Origin: Winogradskya consettensis
Lineage (GTDB): Bacteria; Actinomycetota; Actinomycetes; Mycobacteriales; Micromonosporaceae
DNA length: 64,000 nucleotides
Assembly: GCF_018332715.1 (NCBI RefSeq)
Contig: NZ_BOQP01000005.1
Location: 37,519-101,518, forward strand
Reading direction: 5' to 3'
Positions 35,552-43,736 of this stretch are shown here, piece after piece. Each line of letters opens with the position of its first letter. The first letter of the stretch is position 1. The notes beneath the pieces are model-generated. The model had not been told where the DNA came from. It saw only the letters and a list, made by a program, of their open reading frames with translations, and ran no database searches. A program made the translations under genes and the position numbers.

Positions 35552-36402
35552 TGGCCGTCGCCGATCTCGGGACCGTTCAGATCCGGTACGACCTGCACGG
35601 GCGGCCGGACGGGCCACGCGTCGCCCTGTTCTGCGGGCGGGCGATGAGCCGGCGCTTCTGGCACGTGACGCTGGTGCCCCGGCTCGTCGACGCCGGATAC
35701 CGGGTGCTGACCCTGGACAACCGGGGCAGCGGTGACACCGTGGCGCCGCCCGGGCCGTACACCGTGCCGCAGCTCGCCGACGATGCCGGTGCGCTGCTCG
35801 ACCGGCTCGGCTGGCAGTCGGTGGCGGTGTGCGGGTTGTCGCTCGGCGGGATGATCGCCGAGCGGGTGGCCGCGACCCGGCCGGGTGTACGGGCCGCCGT
35901 GCTGCTGGCCAGTTCCGGCACGCCGACGACGTTCCAGCGCGCGGTGCTGGCCGCGCATCAGGAGGAGTCGGCGCACGGGCCGTACGGGCCTGACGTGTCG
36001 GCGCTGGTGGAGTTGATGACGACAGTCCCGGCGTACGCCCTGCTGGCCGACGAGCCGATGGCGGCGACCATGCTGGCCCACCTGCGGCTGCGCACCGGCG
36101 ACGGCCGCGGCCCGGTCGACCAGGGCGCGGCGGCGGCCGGCTGGGCCGGGTCGGACCAGCAGCGGGCAGCGTGGGCGGCGATCACCGCACCGGCCCTGCT
36201 GGTGGCGTTCGAACACGACATCCTGTTCCCGCCGCACGCGGTCCGGGCCGCCGCGGAGGAGATCCGCAGTGCCCGCTACGCCGAGGTGCCGGGGGTGGCG
36301 CACGGCGATGCGCTGGTCCGCGCCGCCGGTGCGATCGGCGACCTGACCACCGGGTTCCTGCGGGAAGCCTTCCCGGTGCCGGCCCGGTGGCAAGCGGCCT
36401 GA
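35551..36402 (+). CDS. Alpha/beta hydrolase at end of NRPS operon (possible release or editing enzyme)
   Basis: A 283-residue alpha/beta hydrolase. The nucleophile elbow is VCGLSLGGMIAE, acid residue in VAFEHDILFP and histidine in VPGVAHGDALV, giving a complete triad. The start codon shares a base with the stop of the flavoprotein gene, so it belongs to the NRPS operon. It could serve as the missing thioesterase (release or hydrolytic editing), as a methyl-esterase, or as a cyclase-like hydrolase. Compared with stand-alone type II thioesterases, which usually have a GHSMGG motif, GLSLGG is closer to general esterases of the DauP/RdmC or haloperoxidase kind. Confidence 0.83.
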   Translation: MAVADLGTVQIRYDLHGRPDGPRVALFCGRAMSRRFWHVTLVPRLVDAGYRVLTLDNRGSGDTVAPPGPYTVPQLADDAGALLDRLGWQSVAVCGLSLGGMIAERVAATRPGVRAAVLLASSGTPTTFQRAVLAAHQEESAHGPYGPDVSALVELMTTVPAYALLADEPMAATMLAHLRLRTGDGRGPVDQGAAAAGWAGSDQQRAAWAAITAPALLVAFEHDILFPPHAVRAAAEEIRSARYAEVPGVAHGDALVRAAGAIGDLTTGFLREAFPVPARWQAA

Positions 36403-36417
36403 CCTTCACGCACAAGC

Positions 36418-36455
36418 AGAAGCGCCGCGGATCCTTCCGGACCCGCGGCGCTTCT
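36418..36455. terminator. Bidirectional terminator between NRPS and PKS operons
   Basis: AGAAGCGCCGCGG (36418-36430) pairs perfectly with CCGCGGCGCTTCT (36443-36455) around a 12-nt loop. It lies between the two convergent operons, 15 bp after one stop and 14 bp after the other, so it can end transcription from both sides. Confidence 0.85.
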
Positions 36456-36469
36456 GTGTGAGCCTGGCG

Positions 36470-36790
36470 TCAGCCGACGGCGGTGTAGTCACCCGCCACC
36501 CGGTACACACCGAACGCGTCTCGCCAGCCCGCGTCCTGGTAGGGCCGCAACGGCGCGGTGACCTGCCGGTGGTCGGCGCCGCGTTCCCACTCGAAGAACG
36601 CCTCCTCGCTCTCCCATTCGGACAGCACGACGAAGGAATCGGGCTTGTCGACGCCGCTGAGCAGCTCGTTGCGCAGCAGGCCGGGCGTGCCCAGCAGCGC
36701 CTCGCTGATCTGGTGGTAGACCCTGGCGACCGCGTCGGGTGAGTCCGCCGGGGCGGTCGCGTAGAGCAGGACGCGTACCCGGGTGGTCAC
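36470..36790 (-). CDS. Antibiotic biosynthesis monooxygenase (ABM) domain protein, 1
   Basis: A 106-residue ferredoxin-like-fold protein of the ABM family. VRVLLYATAPADS opens the first strand, LLRNELLSGVDKPDSFVVLSEWESEEAFFEWERGADH is the characteristic middle (strand, then W-x-S/D-x-E-x-F helix), and it ends DAFGVYRVAG. Cofactor-free ABM enzymes such as TcmH and ActVA-Orf6 oxidise polyphenols to quinones. It is last in the PKS operon and overlaps the second ABM gene by 4 bp. Two ABM genes in tandem parallel the PdmH/PdmI pair of pradimicin-type clusters (known from the family; equivalence here is inference). Confidence 0.85.
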   Translation of the reverse strand: MTTRVRVLLYATAPADSPDAVARVYHQISEALLGTPGLLRNELLSGVDKPDSFVVLSEWESEEAFFEWERGADHRQVTAPLRPYQDAGWRDAFGVYRVAGDYTAVG

Positions 36791-37098
36791 GAGGCCGCCG
36801 CACCCGGCAGGTCAGCGAGCACCGTCGCCGTCGCCATGCTGCCCCGCAACCGGAACGGGTGCAGGGTGCGGCGGTGGACGAGGTGTTCGGGGCTCTGCTC
36901 GTAGTCACGAAACGACTTCTCGTCGGTCCAGTCGCTGATGATGTGATAGATGCCGGGCTCGTCCTCGCCGCGGCACAGCCACTGGCCCAGGTTGGCGCGC
37001 TGACCGGTGATCACACCGGCGCCCTCGTGCCACGCCTTCTCGAAGCCGTCGCCGGCGCCGGGGTGCACCTCCATGCGCAGCAGTACTCGGAACGTCAT
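36787..37098 (-). CDS. Antibiotic biosynthesis monooxygenase (ABM) domain protein, 2
   Basis: A 103-residue ABM-family protein starting [26 protein letters not shown]. It continues YHIISDWTDEKSFRDYEQSPEHLVHR, the typical strand and helix with conserved W and F. It resembles the TcmH/PdmH-like quinone-forming oxygenases. Its ATG shares one base with the ketoreductase stop and its own stop overlaps the next ABM gene by 4 bp, so all three are co-translated. Likely substrate is an ACP-released or ACP-bound multicyclic phenol or anthrone. Confidence 0.85.
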   Translation of the reverse strand: MTFRVLLRMEVHPGAGDGFEKAWHEGAGVITGQRANLGQWLCRGEDEPGIYHIISDWTDEKSFRDYEQSPEHLVHRRTLHPFRLRGSMATATVLADLPGAAAS

Positions 37099-37829
37099 CA
37101 GATTCCTCCGTCCACATTGATGGTCTCGCCGGTGATGTATCCGGACAGGTCGCTGGCGAGGAACAGCACCGCGCCGGCGATCTCGTCGGTGCGGCCGAGG
37201 CGCCGCAGCGCCGTCATCGACTCGTACTTCGCGAGGATCTCGGGGGTGAGCTCGGCCTCGGTGGCGATGACACCGGGCGCGACGACGTTGATCCGGATCC
37301 CGCGCGGGCCGAGCTCCTTGCACAGCGAGCGGGTGAGCCCCGCGAGCCCGGCCTTGGCGGCGGTGTAGTGCGCGCGTAGCGGGATGCCGACGGTGGCGAC
37401 CCGCGACCCGACGTTGATCACGGACGCGGAGTCGCCGAACAGCGGTAGTGACTTCTGGATGACCAGGTACGCCGCGGTGAGGTTGGTGTCGAGTACCCGC
37501 GCCCACTCCCCGGCCTCGAGCTTGTCGAACGGGACGTGGCTGATCACCCCGGCGTTGTTGACGACGATGTCCAGGCCACCGAGTCGGACCTGGCACTCCT
37601 CGATCAGCCGGTCGATGTCGGCCGGGACGCTGACGTCGGCACGGACCAGGTGGTGCTCGCCGGGGAGTTCCTTGAGTTCGCGGGCGAGTGATTCGACGTG
37701 CTCGCCCTCGCTGCGGTAACACGTGACGACGTCCGCGCCGGCCGCCGCCAGGGCCAGCACGATGCCGCGGCCGATGCCGCGCGTGCCACCGGTGACCAGC
37801 GCTTTCTTTCCTGCCAGGGAGATGCTCAT
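37098..37829 (-). CDS. Polyketide ketoreductase (FabG-like SDR)
   Basis: A 243-residue classical SDR. Cofactor motif [10 protein letters not shown] at residues 13-22, structural NNAG at 91-94, and catalytic Ser142, Tyr155 and Lys159 (NVGSR; HYTAAK) are all present, and the C-terminus INVDGGI is family-typical. In type II systems such enzymes reduce one ketone of the poly-beta-keto chain or of the cyclised product (compare PdmG-type reductases in pentangular polyphenol clusters). It lies between DUF1772 and ABM genes in the PKS operon. An AAAGGCA stretch sits upstream of the ATG. Confidence 0.9.
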   Translation of the reverse strand: MSISLAGKKALVTGGTRGIGRGIVLALAAAGADVVTCYRSEGEHVESLARELKELPGEHHLVRADVSVPADIDRLIEECQVRLGGLDIVVNNAGVISHVPFDKLEAGEWARVLDTNLTAAYLVIQKSLPLFGDSASVINVGSRVATVGIPLRAHYTAAKAGLAGLTRSLCKELGPRGIRINVVAPGVIATEAELTPEILAKYESMTALRRLGRTDEIAGAVLFLASDLSGYITGETINVDGGI

Positions 37830-37854
37830 GGGTGACTGCCTTTCGTCGTACGGG

Positions 37855-38322
37855 TCAGGAGGCGAGCGCGGCGACGGCCGCGAGAATGTTGACGGCGAAC
37901 GCCGACAGCGCGGCGACCGTGCGGGTGAGGTTCCAGCGCTGCCACCGGCGGCGCGGGTCGACCGTGGCCCAGTCGGCCGGTTCGTCGTCCGGGTCGAGCC
38001 GGCTGACGAACTTGTTGACCGGCACGTTGCGCGTGATGGAGATGGCCATGACGGTGCCGAGCAGCACCGCGGCGGTCAGGTACCAGCCGCGGGCCGCGGG
38101 CGGCCCGGTGATCGCGAGGGTCACGTCCAGCAGCAGGCTGAGCCCGTTCAGGATCGGCATCGCCGGGTCGTAGCGCGGCCACATGAACTGGACCATCCGC
38201 ACGTACTGCGGGTAGCTCGAGACCACCATGAGCGGGACCACGCCGATCACCGTCGCGAGCATGATGCCCGCGGCGACGCCGTTGGTCAGCGCGGGCAGTG
38301 CGGCCAGGGCCGGCACCCTCAT
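37855..38322 (-). CDS. DUF1772 (anthrone-oxygenase-like) membrane protein, copy 2
   Basis: A 155-residue membrane protein with about four hydrophobic helices. It has the family core [16 protein letters not shown] (N-x-P-V-N, as in copy 1 at 20.8 kb) and [19 protein letters not shown], matching WRRWHLLRTSFALTA of copy 1. The longer upstream reading frame belongs to the neighbouring aromatase region. ATG 38322 overlaps the aromatase stop by 4 bp. Being embedded in the PKS operon strengthens a role in oxidising or processing an aromatic intermediate, in contrast to a housekeeping role. Confidence 0.8.
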   Translation of the reverse strand: MRVPALAALPALTNGVAAGIMLATVIGVVPLMVVSSYPQYVRMVQFMWPRYDPAMPILNGLSLLLDVTLAITGPPAARGWYLTAAVLLGTVMAISITRNVPVNKFVSRLDPDDEPADWATVDPRRRWQRWNLTRTVAALSAFAVNILAAVAALAS

Positions 38323-38807
38323 GCCGGGCTCCGCACGGGACGCCCGAGCCGGGCGGTGGCGGAGCGGGCGCTCTCGATGATCCGCTTGATCCGGGCCATC
38401 TCGTGCACGGTGTTCGCGTTGATCCGCTCGGTCATCGTCGCGTCGTCGACGGGCGCGGTGGGCTTCATCGCGAAGTCCTGCACCCATCGCATCCGCACGC
38501 CACCGTCGACCTGCTCGTAACTCCAGCGAATATTCATGTATTCGAACGGGCCCGGCTCGACGCGGCGCGCGCTGACCGTCCACGTGCTGCGGTCCGGGGT
38601 GCGCTCGGACACCCAGCTCCAGGTCTTGCCGTTCTCGTCGGGGTGCTTGGTGAGCCGGAACAGCACGGTGTCACCGTCGGTGCGCAGGATCTCGGCGTCG
38701 GCGTACTCCCCGAACAGCCGCGGCCAGGACGTCACGTCGTTGGTCATGTGCCAGATGCGGGTGAGCGAGGCGTCGATGACGATGCTGTTGTCGGTGTGCC
38801 CGGGCAT
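38319..38807 (-). CDS. Polyketide aromatase/cyclase, single SRPBCC domain
   Basis: A 162-residue START/SRPBCC-fold protein of the TcmN-N-terminal/WhiE-ORFVI type. The segments NSIVIDASLTRIWHMTNDVTSWPRLFGEYADAEIL and MNIRWSYEQVDGGVRMRWVQDFAMKP are the signature strands around the pocket. Mono-domain members direct first-ring cyclisation and aromatisation of unreduced poly-beta-ketones, often C9-C14, as in tetracenomycin and pentangular polyphenols. The ATG shares a base with the ACP stop; a GTG one codon upstream is possible. It fits the rest of this minimal PKS operon. Confidence 0.9.
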   Translation of the reverse strand: MPGHTDNSIVIDASLTRIWHMTNDVTSWPRLFGEYADAEILRTDGDTVLFRLTKHPDENGKTWSWVSERTPDRSTWTVSARRVEPGPFEYMNIRWSYEQVDGGVRMRWVQDFAMKPTAPVDDATMTERINANTVHEMARIKRIIESARSATARLGRPVRSPA

Positions 38808-39064
38808 CACGCCACCGCCACGAGCGTGCGGTTGACCCAGGTCAGGATGTCACCGGGGGTGTCGAGCGTGTCGAGGACCTCGTCGGGCGTGACGACGCCG
38901 TAGCGGTGCCGCAGCGCGGCCGCCAGCTCCAGCTTGGCGAGCGAGTCGACGCCGATGTCGACCAGGGGGATGTCGCGGATGTCGCGGTCCAGGTCGATGG
39001 AGTCGTCGTCGCCGATCGTCTCGCGGATGAGGTCGGTCAGCTCGCCGATGGTGTGCGTGGACAT
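38807..39064 (-). CDS. Type II polyketide acyl carrier protein
   Basis: An 85-residue ACP. The phosphopantetheine attachment motif is IGVDSLAKLEL with Ser41, in an acidic protein (IGDDDSIDLDRDIRD) that ends VVTPDEVLDTLDTPGDILTWVN, standard for PKS ACPs. It carries the growing polyketide between KS-alpha/CLF and the cyclases. An AAGGGAA ribosome site precedes the ATG. It is separated from the CLF stop by about 100 bp of a 35-bp tandem repeat, while most other joints in the operon overlap. Confidence 0.94.
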   Translation of the reverse strand: MSTHTIGELTDLIRETIGDDDSIDLDRDIRDIPLVDIGVDSLAKLELAAALRHRYGVVTPDEVLDTLDTPGDILTWVNRTLVAVA

Positions 39065-39075
39065 GGTCGGTTCCC

Positions 39076-39178
39076 TTCGGAGCGGGGTGGTCCGGGCGCC
39101 GGGGCGGCCGTCCGGAGCGGGGTGGTCCGACCGCCGGGGCGGCCGTCCGGAGCGGGGTTCTTCAACCGGCGGGGGCGG
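39076..39178. repeat. 35-bp tandem repeat, three units, in the CLF-ACP gap
   Basis: Units at 39076-39110, 39111-39145 and 39146-39178 (last 33 bp and more diverged). Each contains CGGAGCGGGGTGGTCC or a variant followed by CGCCGGGGCGGCCG. The third unit runs into the last codons and stop of the CLF gene. The first ends 11 bp before the ACP start. It separates two genes that are usually tightly coupled and could alter mRNA structure or the CLF:ACP translation ratio. Confidence 0.8.
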
Positions 39179-40361
39179 TCAGGACGACGGCGGCGTTGAA
39201 GCCGCCGGCGCCGCGGGCGATGACGAGCGCGCACTGGACGGAGCCGAAGCGCGGCAGGTCGCGGACGAGGTCGATGGGGCAGTCGGGGCTGACGTCGGTG
39301 ACGCCGGCCGTGGGCGGGATGAGGTCGTGATGGATGGCCAGGGCGGCGGTGGCCACGTCGAGCGACGCACCCCCGGCGTAGAGCCGTCCGGTGAGGGTCT
39401 TGGGGACGGTGACCGGCACCTCGCCCGCGCCGAACACCGCGGCGATGGCCTCCGCCTCGGCGCGGTCCGCGTCGCGGGTTCCGGCGCCGTCGGCGAACAC
39501 GACGTCGATGTCGGCGGGGCCGAGCCCGGCGTCGCGCAGGGCACCGCGGATGGCCGCGGTCAGCGCCGGCGGCCGCGACGAACCCGGCGGCGGGTCGAAG
39601 CTCGCGGCGTACCCGGCCAGATCGGCATAGCGGCGGGCGCCACGACCGCGGGCGTGCCCGGCGTCCTCCAGAACGATCATGGCGCCACCCTCACCGGGGA
39701 CGTATCCGGCGGCCCGCCGGTCGAACGGCAGGTAGGCGGTGCCCGGGTCGGTCCCCTCGCTGATCGCGCCGTTCCCGGCCTGACACAGCAGGGCGTACGG
39801 CGACAGCGGCGCCTCGGTCCCACCGGAGATCACCACGGGGGTGTCGTCACGCAGGACCCGGCGGGCCTGGCCGAGCGCGTCGAGCCCGGCGGCCTGTTCG
39901 GAGACGAGCACGCCGCACGGCCCCTTGGCCTGGTGCTGGATCGAGACCTGCCCGGTGGTGGCCGCGTAGAACCACGCGATCGACTGGTACGCCCCGACGT
40001 GGTCCGGCCCCTGCGCCCACAGTTTCTGGATCTCCCGCTGGCCGAACTCGTTGCCGCCCGAGGACGCGGCGGTGACCACCCCGAGGTCGAACGGGCCGAG
40101 CTCGGCCGGGTCCAGGCCCGCGTCGGCGAGGGCGAGGGCACTGCCGCGCAACGCCAGCTGCGTCCATCGGTCGGTCTGCACGGCGATGCGGCCCGGTACG
40201 CCGGCCGCCCGCTCGCCGCTGACGACGCCGCCGACGCGGACGGCGTGGCCCTCGGGCAGCCGGCTCAGCCCGGAACGCCCGGTGAGGGTCGCGGGCCAGT
40301 AGACGTCCGCGCCGACGCCGTTGGGCGCGACGATGCCGAGGCCGGTGATCGTGGCGGTCAT
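39162..40361 (-). CDS. Ketosynthase-beta / chain length factor (CLF)
   Basis: A 399-residue KS-fold protein. The position of the active cysteine is Gln156 ([12 protein letters not shown]), the defining change that makes it a decarboxylase/chain-length partner. Other KS landmarks remain ([49 protein letters not shown]), while the catalytic NAHGTGT is replaced by FADGAGT. It pairs with KS-alpha to set chain length, which cannot be read safely from the sequence alone. It overlaps the KS-alpha stop by 4 bp, the normal heterodimer coupling. Confidence 0.95.
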   Translation of the reverse strand: MTATITGLGIVAPNGVGADVYWPATLTGRSGLSRLPEGHAVRVGGVVSGERAAGVPGRIAVQTDRWTQLALRGSALALADAGLDPAELGPFDLGVVTAASSGGNEFGQREIQKLWAQGPDHVGAYQSIAWFYAATTGQVSIQHQAKGPCGVLVSEQAAGLDALGQARRVLRDDTPVVISGGTEAPLSPYALLCQAGNGAISEGTDPGTAYLPFDRRAAGYVPGEGGAMIVLEDAGHARGRGARRYADLAGYAASFDPPPGSSRPPALTAAIRGALRDAGLGPADIDVVFADGAGTRDADRAEAEAIAAVFGAGEVPVTVPKTLTGRLYAGGASLDVATAALAIHHDLIPPTAGVTDVSPDCPIDLVRDLPRFGSVQCALVIARGAGGFNAAVVLTAPAG

Positions 40362-41617
40362 CGGGTCACCCCCGGACGGGTGAGCAGGACGGCGCTCTGG
40401 AACCCGCCGAAGCCGCTCCCGACGCTCAGCACGGCGTCGAGTCGCTGGTCACGGGCGGTGTGCGGCACGTAGTCGAGATCGCACTGCGGATCGGCGACGT
40501 CGAGGTTCGCGGTGGGTGGCACCACCTGGTGCTCCAGGGCGAGGGCGCAGGCGGCGAGCTCGATCGCCCCGATGGCGCCCAGGGAATGACCCACCATGGA
40601 CTTGATGGAGCTCATGGGTACGCGGTACGCGTGCGCGCCCAGGCTCCGCTTGACGGCAGCCGTCTCGTGGCGGTCGTTCTGCCGCGTCCCGGAGCCGTGC
40701 GCGTTGACGTAATCGACATCCTCGGCGGCCAGCCCGGCGCGACGCAGTGCCACGTCGATGGCCTCGGACATCTCCCGCCCGTCGGGGCGCAGACCGGTCA
40801 TGTGGAACGCGTTGCCGCGCCCGGCGTACCCCCCGAACTCCGCATAGACGTGGGCACCGCGGCGCTCGGCGGCACCGGCCTCCTCCAGGACGAAGAACGC
40901 CGAGCCCTCGCCCAGGACGAACCCGTCGCGGCGGTCGTCGAACGGCCGGGACGCGTGCTCCGGGTCGTCGTTGTTGGCCGAGGTGGCCTTGATGGCGTCG
41001 AAACAGGCGACGCTGATCGGCGAGATGGGTGCCTCCGCGGCGCCCCCGACCACGACGTCGGCGCTGCCCTCCGCGATCAGCCGCGCCGCGTGCGCGACCG
41101 CGTCGAGCCCGGACGTGCAGCCGGTGGAGATGACCGCCGCGGGACCCTCGGCGCCCGTCAGCCACGCGACCTCACGGGCGAGGCTGCTGGGGACCAGGTA
41201 GTCGTAGAGGAACGGCGCCGCCCGGGCCGGGTCGACGAGCCAGTCCCGGCCGTCCGCGCTGACCAGCCGGTAGTTGTCCTCGAGGCGGGTCGTGCAGCCC
41301 ACGGCACTGCCGACGACGCTGGCGATCCGCGCGGGGTCGAGCGCGGTGGTGTCGAGACCGCTGTCCGCGAGGGCCTCCGCGGCGGCGGCCACGGCGAACT
41401 GGGCGACGCGGTCGAGCCGTCCGGCGTCGGCGATCCCGGCCTCGGCGGGGTCGAAGTCGCACTCGGCGGCGATCCGGGAGCGGAAACCGGTGGCGTCGAA
41501 GAGGCTGATCGCGCGGGTGGCCGTACGCCCATCGGTGATCATCTTCCAGAACGCCTTGGTGCCGATCCCGCCGGGCGCGACGACGCCGATGCCGGTCAGG
41601 ACCACCCGGCGGTTCAC
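40358..41617 (-). CDS. Ketosynthase-alpha of type II polyketide synthase
   Basis: A 419-residue KS-alpha. Active-site Cys167 lies in [13 protein letters not shown], the two histidines in [11 protein letters not shown] and [12 protein letters not shown], and the malonyl-transfer-type HSLGAIGA loop and [11 protein letters not shown] are intact. It extends the polyketide chain by decarboxylative condensation of malonyl-ACP together with the CLF. The start overlaps the cupin cyclase stop by 4 bp. All catalytic residues are present, so the PKS should be functional. Confidence 0.96.
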   Translation of the reverse strand: MNRRVVLTGIGVVAPGGIGTKAFWKMITDGRTATRAISLFDATGFRSRIAAECDFDPAEAGIADAGRLDRVAQFAVAAAAEALADSGLDTTALDPARIASVVGSAVGCTTRLEDNYRLVSADGRDWLVDPARAAPFLYDYLVPSSLAREVAWLTGAEGPAAVISTGCTSGLDAVAHAARLIAEGSADVVVGGAAEAPISPISVACFDAIKATSANNDDPEHASRPFDDRRDGFVLGEGSAFFVLEEAGAAERRGAHVYAEFGGYAGRGNAFHMTGLRPDGREMSEAIDVALRRAGLAAEDVDYVNAHGSGTRQNDRHETAAVKRSLGAHAYRVPMSSIKSMVGHSLGAIGAIELAACALALEHQVVPPTANLDVADPQCDLDYVPHTARDQRLDAVLSVGSGFGGFQSAVLLTRPGVTR

Positions 41618-42033
41618 CGTCCACCCCCGACCGGCGTGTGCGGCAGGCCCGGGTTCGGCAGCTCCTCGGTGTCGACGTGGCCCAGCTTCGGGTCGGGGGC
41701 CAGCGGAGCGCAGTGGAACACCAGGTGCGCCGGGACGTCACCGCTGTTCTCGACGCGGTGGCGCTGCCCGATCGGCACGAGAACCCCCTCGTCGGCGGCG
41801 AGCTCGACCGGCTCACCCTCGATGCGGACGGTCACCGTGCCGCTGACGACATAGAGAAATTCTTCGGAGTACGGGTGCAGGTGCTCGGCGACGAACTCGG
41901 CGGGCTCGAGGCGTACCGTCCCGAGAAAGCCGGAGGTCGCCCCGGCGGTGGCCGGGCCGAGCAGTACCCGTAGGTCGCCGCCGCGCCGGCGGTTCGGGGT
42001 GACGTCGCGGGCACGGACAGCTTTGCTGGTCAT
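41614..42033 (-). CDS. Cupin-fold polyketide cyclase (TcmJ/RemF type)
   Basis: A 139-residue single-domain cupin. Motif 1 is [16 protein letters not shown] with H-x-H-x(3,4)-E metal ligands, followed by [31 protein letters not shown] with the second-motif histidine. Cupins of this type (TcmJ, RemF and the pentangular cyclases) assist late ring closures in aromatic polyketide synthesis. ATG 42033, preceded by CTGGGAA, is chosen over an upstream GTG that overlaps the TcmI-type gene. Position between the TcmI-type cyclase and KS-alpha is the usual place for such cyclases. Confidence 0.9.
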   Translation of the reverse strand: MTSKAVRARDVTPNRRRGGDLRVLLGPATAGATSGFLGTVRLEPAEFVAEHLHPYSEEFLYVVSGTVTVRIEGEPVELAADEGVLVPIGQRHRVENSGDVPAHLVFHCAPLAPDPKLGHVDTEELPNPGLPHTPVGGGR

Positions 42034-42059
42034 GACGGTTCCCAGGGAGGTCGGGGCGC

Positions 42060-42380
42060 TCACGGGCGCCACTCGTAGAACGGGGTGGCCATCGCGTCGC
42101 GGGGCCCGCGCCAGGACGGGTGGTACGGGCTGACGAACTCGGCGAGGCCGCGGTCGATGTGCTGGAACAGCTCGCCGCGGCGCACCTCGTCCACCTTGGC
42201 CGGGACGTCGTTGTCGGCCTCGACGAGATGGAAGTACAGGTCGTGGAAGCTGTAGAGGGTCCGCCGGGTCACGCCCACCAGATGCGGAAGCTCACCCGCG
42301 TCGGACTCGGCGAAGAGCTCGGCGACCCGGTCCTGGTGGCGTGGATCCAGCCGGGCGACGATCAGGCTGCGGTGCGCCAT
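42060..42380 (-). CDS. TcmI-family polyketide cyclase
   Basis: A 106-residue dimeric alpha/beta ferredoxin-like cyclase. The N-terminal SLIVARLDPRHQDRVAELFAESD followed by GVTRRTLYSFHDLYFHLVE and the C-terminal AMATPFYEWRP closely follow the TcmI pattern (SLIVARM... TLF.fhDlYlHl.E... A..FY.W). TcmI-type enzymes close later rings of the polycyclic skeleton. It is first in the ten-gene PKS operon and has a very strong AAGGAGGAA ribosome site. It is divergent from an NDP-sugar reductase across 120 bp. Confidence 0.93.
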   Translation of the reverse strand: MAHRSLIVARLDPRHQDRVAELFAESDAGELPHLVGVTRRTLYSFHDLYFHLVEADNDVPAKVDEVRRGELFQHIDRGLAEFVSPYHPSWRGPRDAMATPFYEWRP

Positions 42381-42500
42381 TGGTTCCTCCTTTACCGGTG
42401 CTGACGCCGATCGTGCTGACCGGCGGTAGAGACGCGCTGGAACGGCGATCGCGGCGCCCTCCGCGGCTCACATTCGAGCCGGGGCCGTGATCCTGCGCGG
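42381..42500. promoter_or_regulatory. Divergent promoter region of PKS operon and sugar reductase
   Basis: This 120-bp gap must hold the promoters for both directions. It contains a direct repeat GTGCTGAC at 42398-42405 and 42413-42420 (15-bp period) close to the PKS side, a possible activator site. I cannot mark -35/-10 boxes with confidence. Confidence 0.4.
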
Positions 42501-43349
42501 ATGAGAGCTCTGGTGGTGGGTGGTTCCGGTTTCTTGGGGCGGCACGTGAGCGCCGCGTTGCGCGTGGCCGGCTGGTACGTCGTACCGGTGTCCCGCAGCG
42601 CCGAGGTTCCACTCGATCTGGCCGCCTGTTCGACCGCGGACCTGCGGGCGTTGCTGCGGTCCGCACGCCCGGACGCGATCGTCAACTGCGCGGGGCTGCT
42701 CTGGAGCGCCGTCCTGGATCCGGCCGCTTTGACCGCGGTCAATGCGAAGCTGCCGGCGCGGCTCGCTGCCGTTGCCGGCGGGCGGCGCCTGGTCCAGCTC
42801 GGATCGATCTATGAGTACGGTGACCAGCGCATCCTCGACGAATCCACGCAGGAACAACCGGCGACGCCGTACGGGATCTCGAAGCTCGCCGGCACCCGCG
42901 CGGTGCTGGACGGCGGCGGCACCGTCCTGCGGCTGGGAACCGCGATCGGCGCGGGCCTGCCGGCACGCAGTTTCCTCGGCGGCCTCGCCCAACGCCTCCG
43001 AAACGCGCCACCCGGCGAGTTCACCGTGCCGGTCGCACCGGGCGAGCGGGACTTCCTGCACGCCGGCGACGTGGCAGCCGCCGTGCTCGCCGCCCTGGGA
43101 GCACCGGGCACCGGGCTCTACAACGTCGCTTCCGGAGAACCGGTCGCCCCCCGCCGCCTGGTGGAATCATTGGTACGGGTCAGCGCTGCGCCCGTACACC
43201 TCAGAACCGTCCCTGCCGCAACCACCGCACGCGGCGGAACCGACCGGCAACTGATCCGCATCGAGGCCGCGGCAACGGGCCTCGGCTGGCACCCCCGCCG
43301 CAACCTCAACGACGCCGTCGCCGACGTCTGGCACTCGGCCCAGGTGTGA
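42501..43349 (+). CDS. NAD-dependent NDP-sugar 4-ketoreductase/epimerase-like SDR
   Basis: A 282-residue extended SDR. Cofactor loop VVGGSGFLGRHV, LVQLGSIYEYGDQRILDEST, catalytic YGISK, and DFLHAGDVAAAVLAAL. It is shorter than the 4-ketoreductase at 19.8 kb but has the same plan, including the ESTQEQPATPYG / ERSPVDAATPYG stretch, so the two are paralogues. It is a candidate second 4-ketoreductase producing the other C4 epimer or acting on a different sugar. It stands alone between the PKS operon and the IS-interrupted repeat. Confidence 0.83.
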   Translation: MRALVVGGSGFLGRHVSAALRVAGWYVVPVSRSAEVPLDLAACSTADLRALLRSARPDAIVNCAGLLWSAVLDPAALTAVNAKLPARLAAVAGGRRLVQLGSIYEYGDQRILDESTQEQPATPYGISKLAGTRAVLDGGGTVLRLGTAIGAGLPARSFLGGLAQRLRNAPPGEFTVPVAPGERDFLHAGDVAAAVLAALGAPGTGLYNVASGEPVAPRRLVESLVRVSAAPVHLRTVPAATTARGGTDRQLIRIEAAATGLGWHPRRNLNDAVADVWHSAQV

Positions 43350-43564
43350 CGCCCGGCGAGATAGTTGAACCGGGCGAGTGATGGCAGGCCGCCGATGGCG
43401 ACATTCTCGTGGACCTGGAGGCCTCCAGCCTGCTCAGTGGTGTCTCGACAACCCCACTGCATCGTTGGAGGCCTTCATCTGTTCACCAGGCCGATCCACG
43501 ATCCTCAGATCGAGTGGTCCCAACCCCCCTCGACCAACGTCTCGCAACATCACACCTGTTCGTC
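43350..43564. other. Non-coding spacer before the IS-interrupted repeat
   Basis: About 215 bp after the sugar reductase. Contains short palindromes (GGAGGCCTCC near 43422, and CAGTGG with CCACTG nearby) and GGAGGCCTTC further on. These may be remnants of another insertion sequence end. No gene seen. Confidence 0.35.
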
Positions 43565-43736
43565 TGCAGTAGGTGGCAAGGCTCAAGCCACGAAGTTGCG
43601 CACAAACCCGCAAGGCCGCAACATCCTGCGGCGTCAGAGGGTGGTTCGAGGGTCTTAGGGTTGATCTATGTGTTGCGTGCGCTTCGGGTCTTTTGTTCGG
43701 TTCGTAATACATAGTGATCACTCGATGTGCTGAAAG

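Noticed and set aside
35551..36402. Classical type II thioesterase
   Set aside because: The elbow is GLSLGG, not the usual GHSMGG, so the role is left as a general alpha/beta hydrolase with possible release function.
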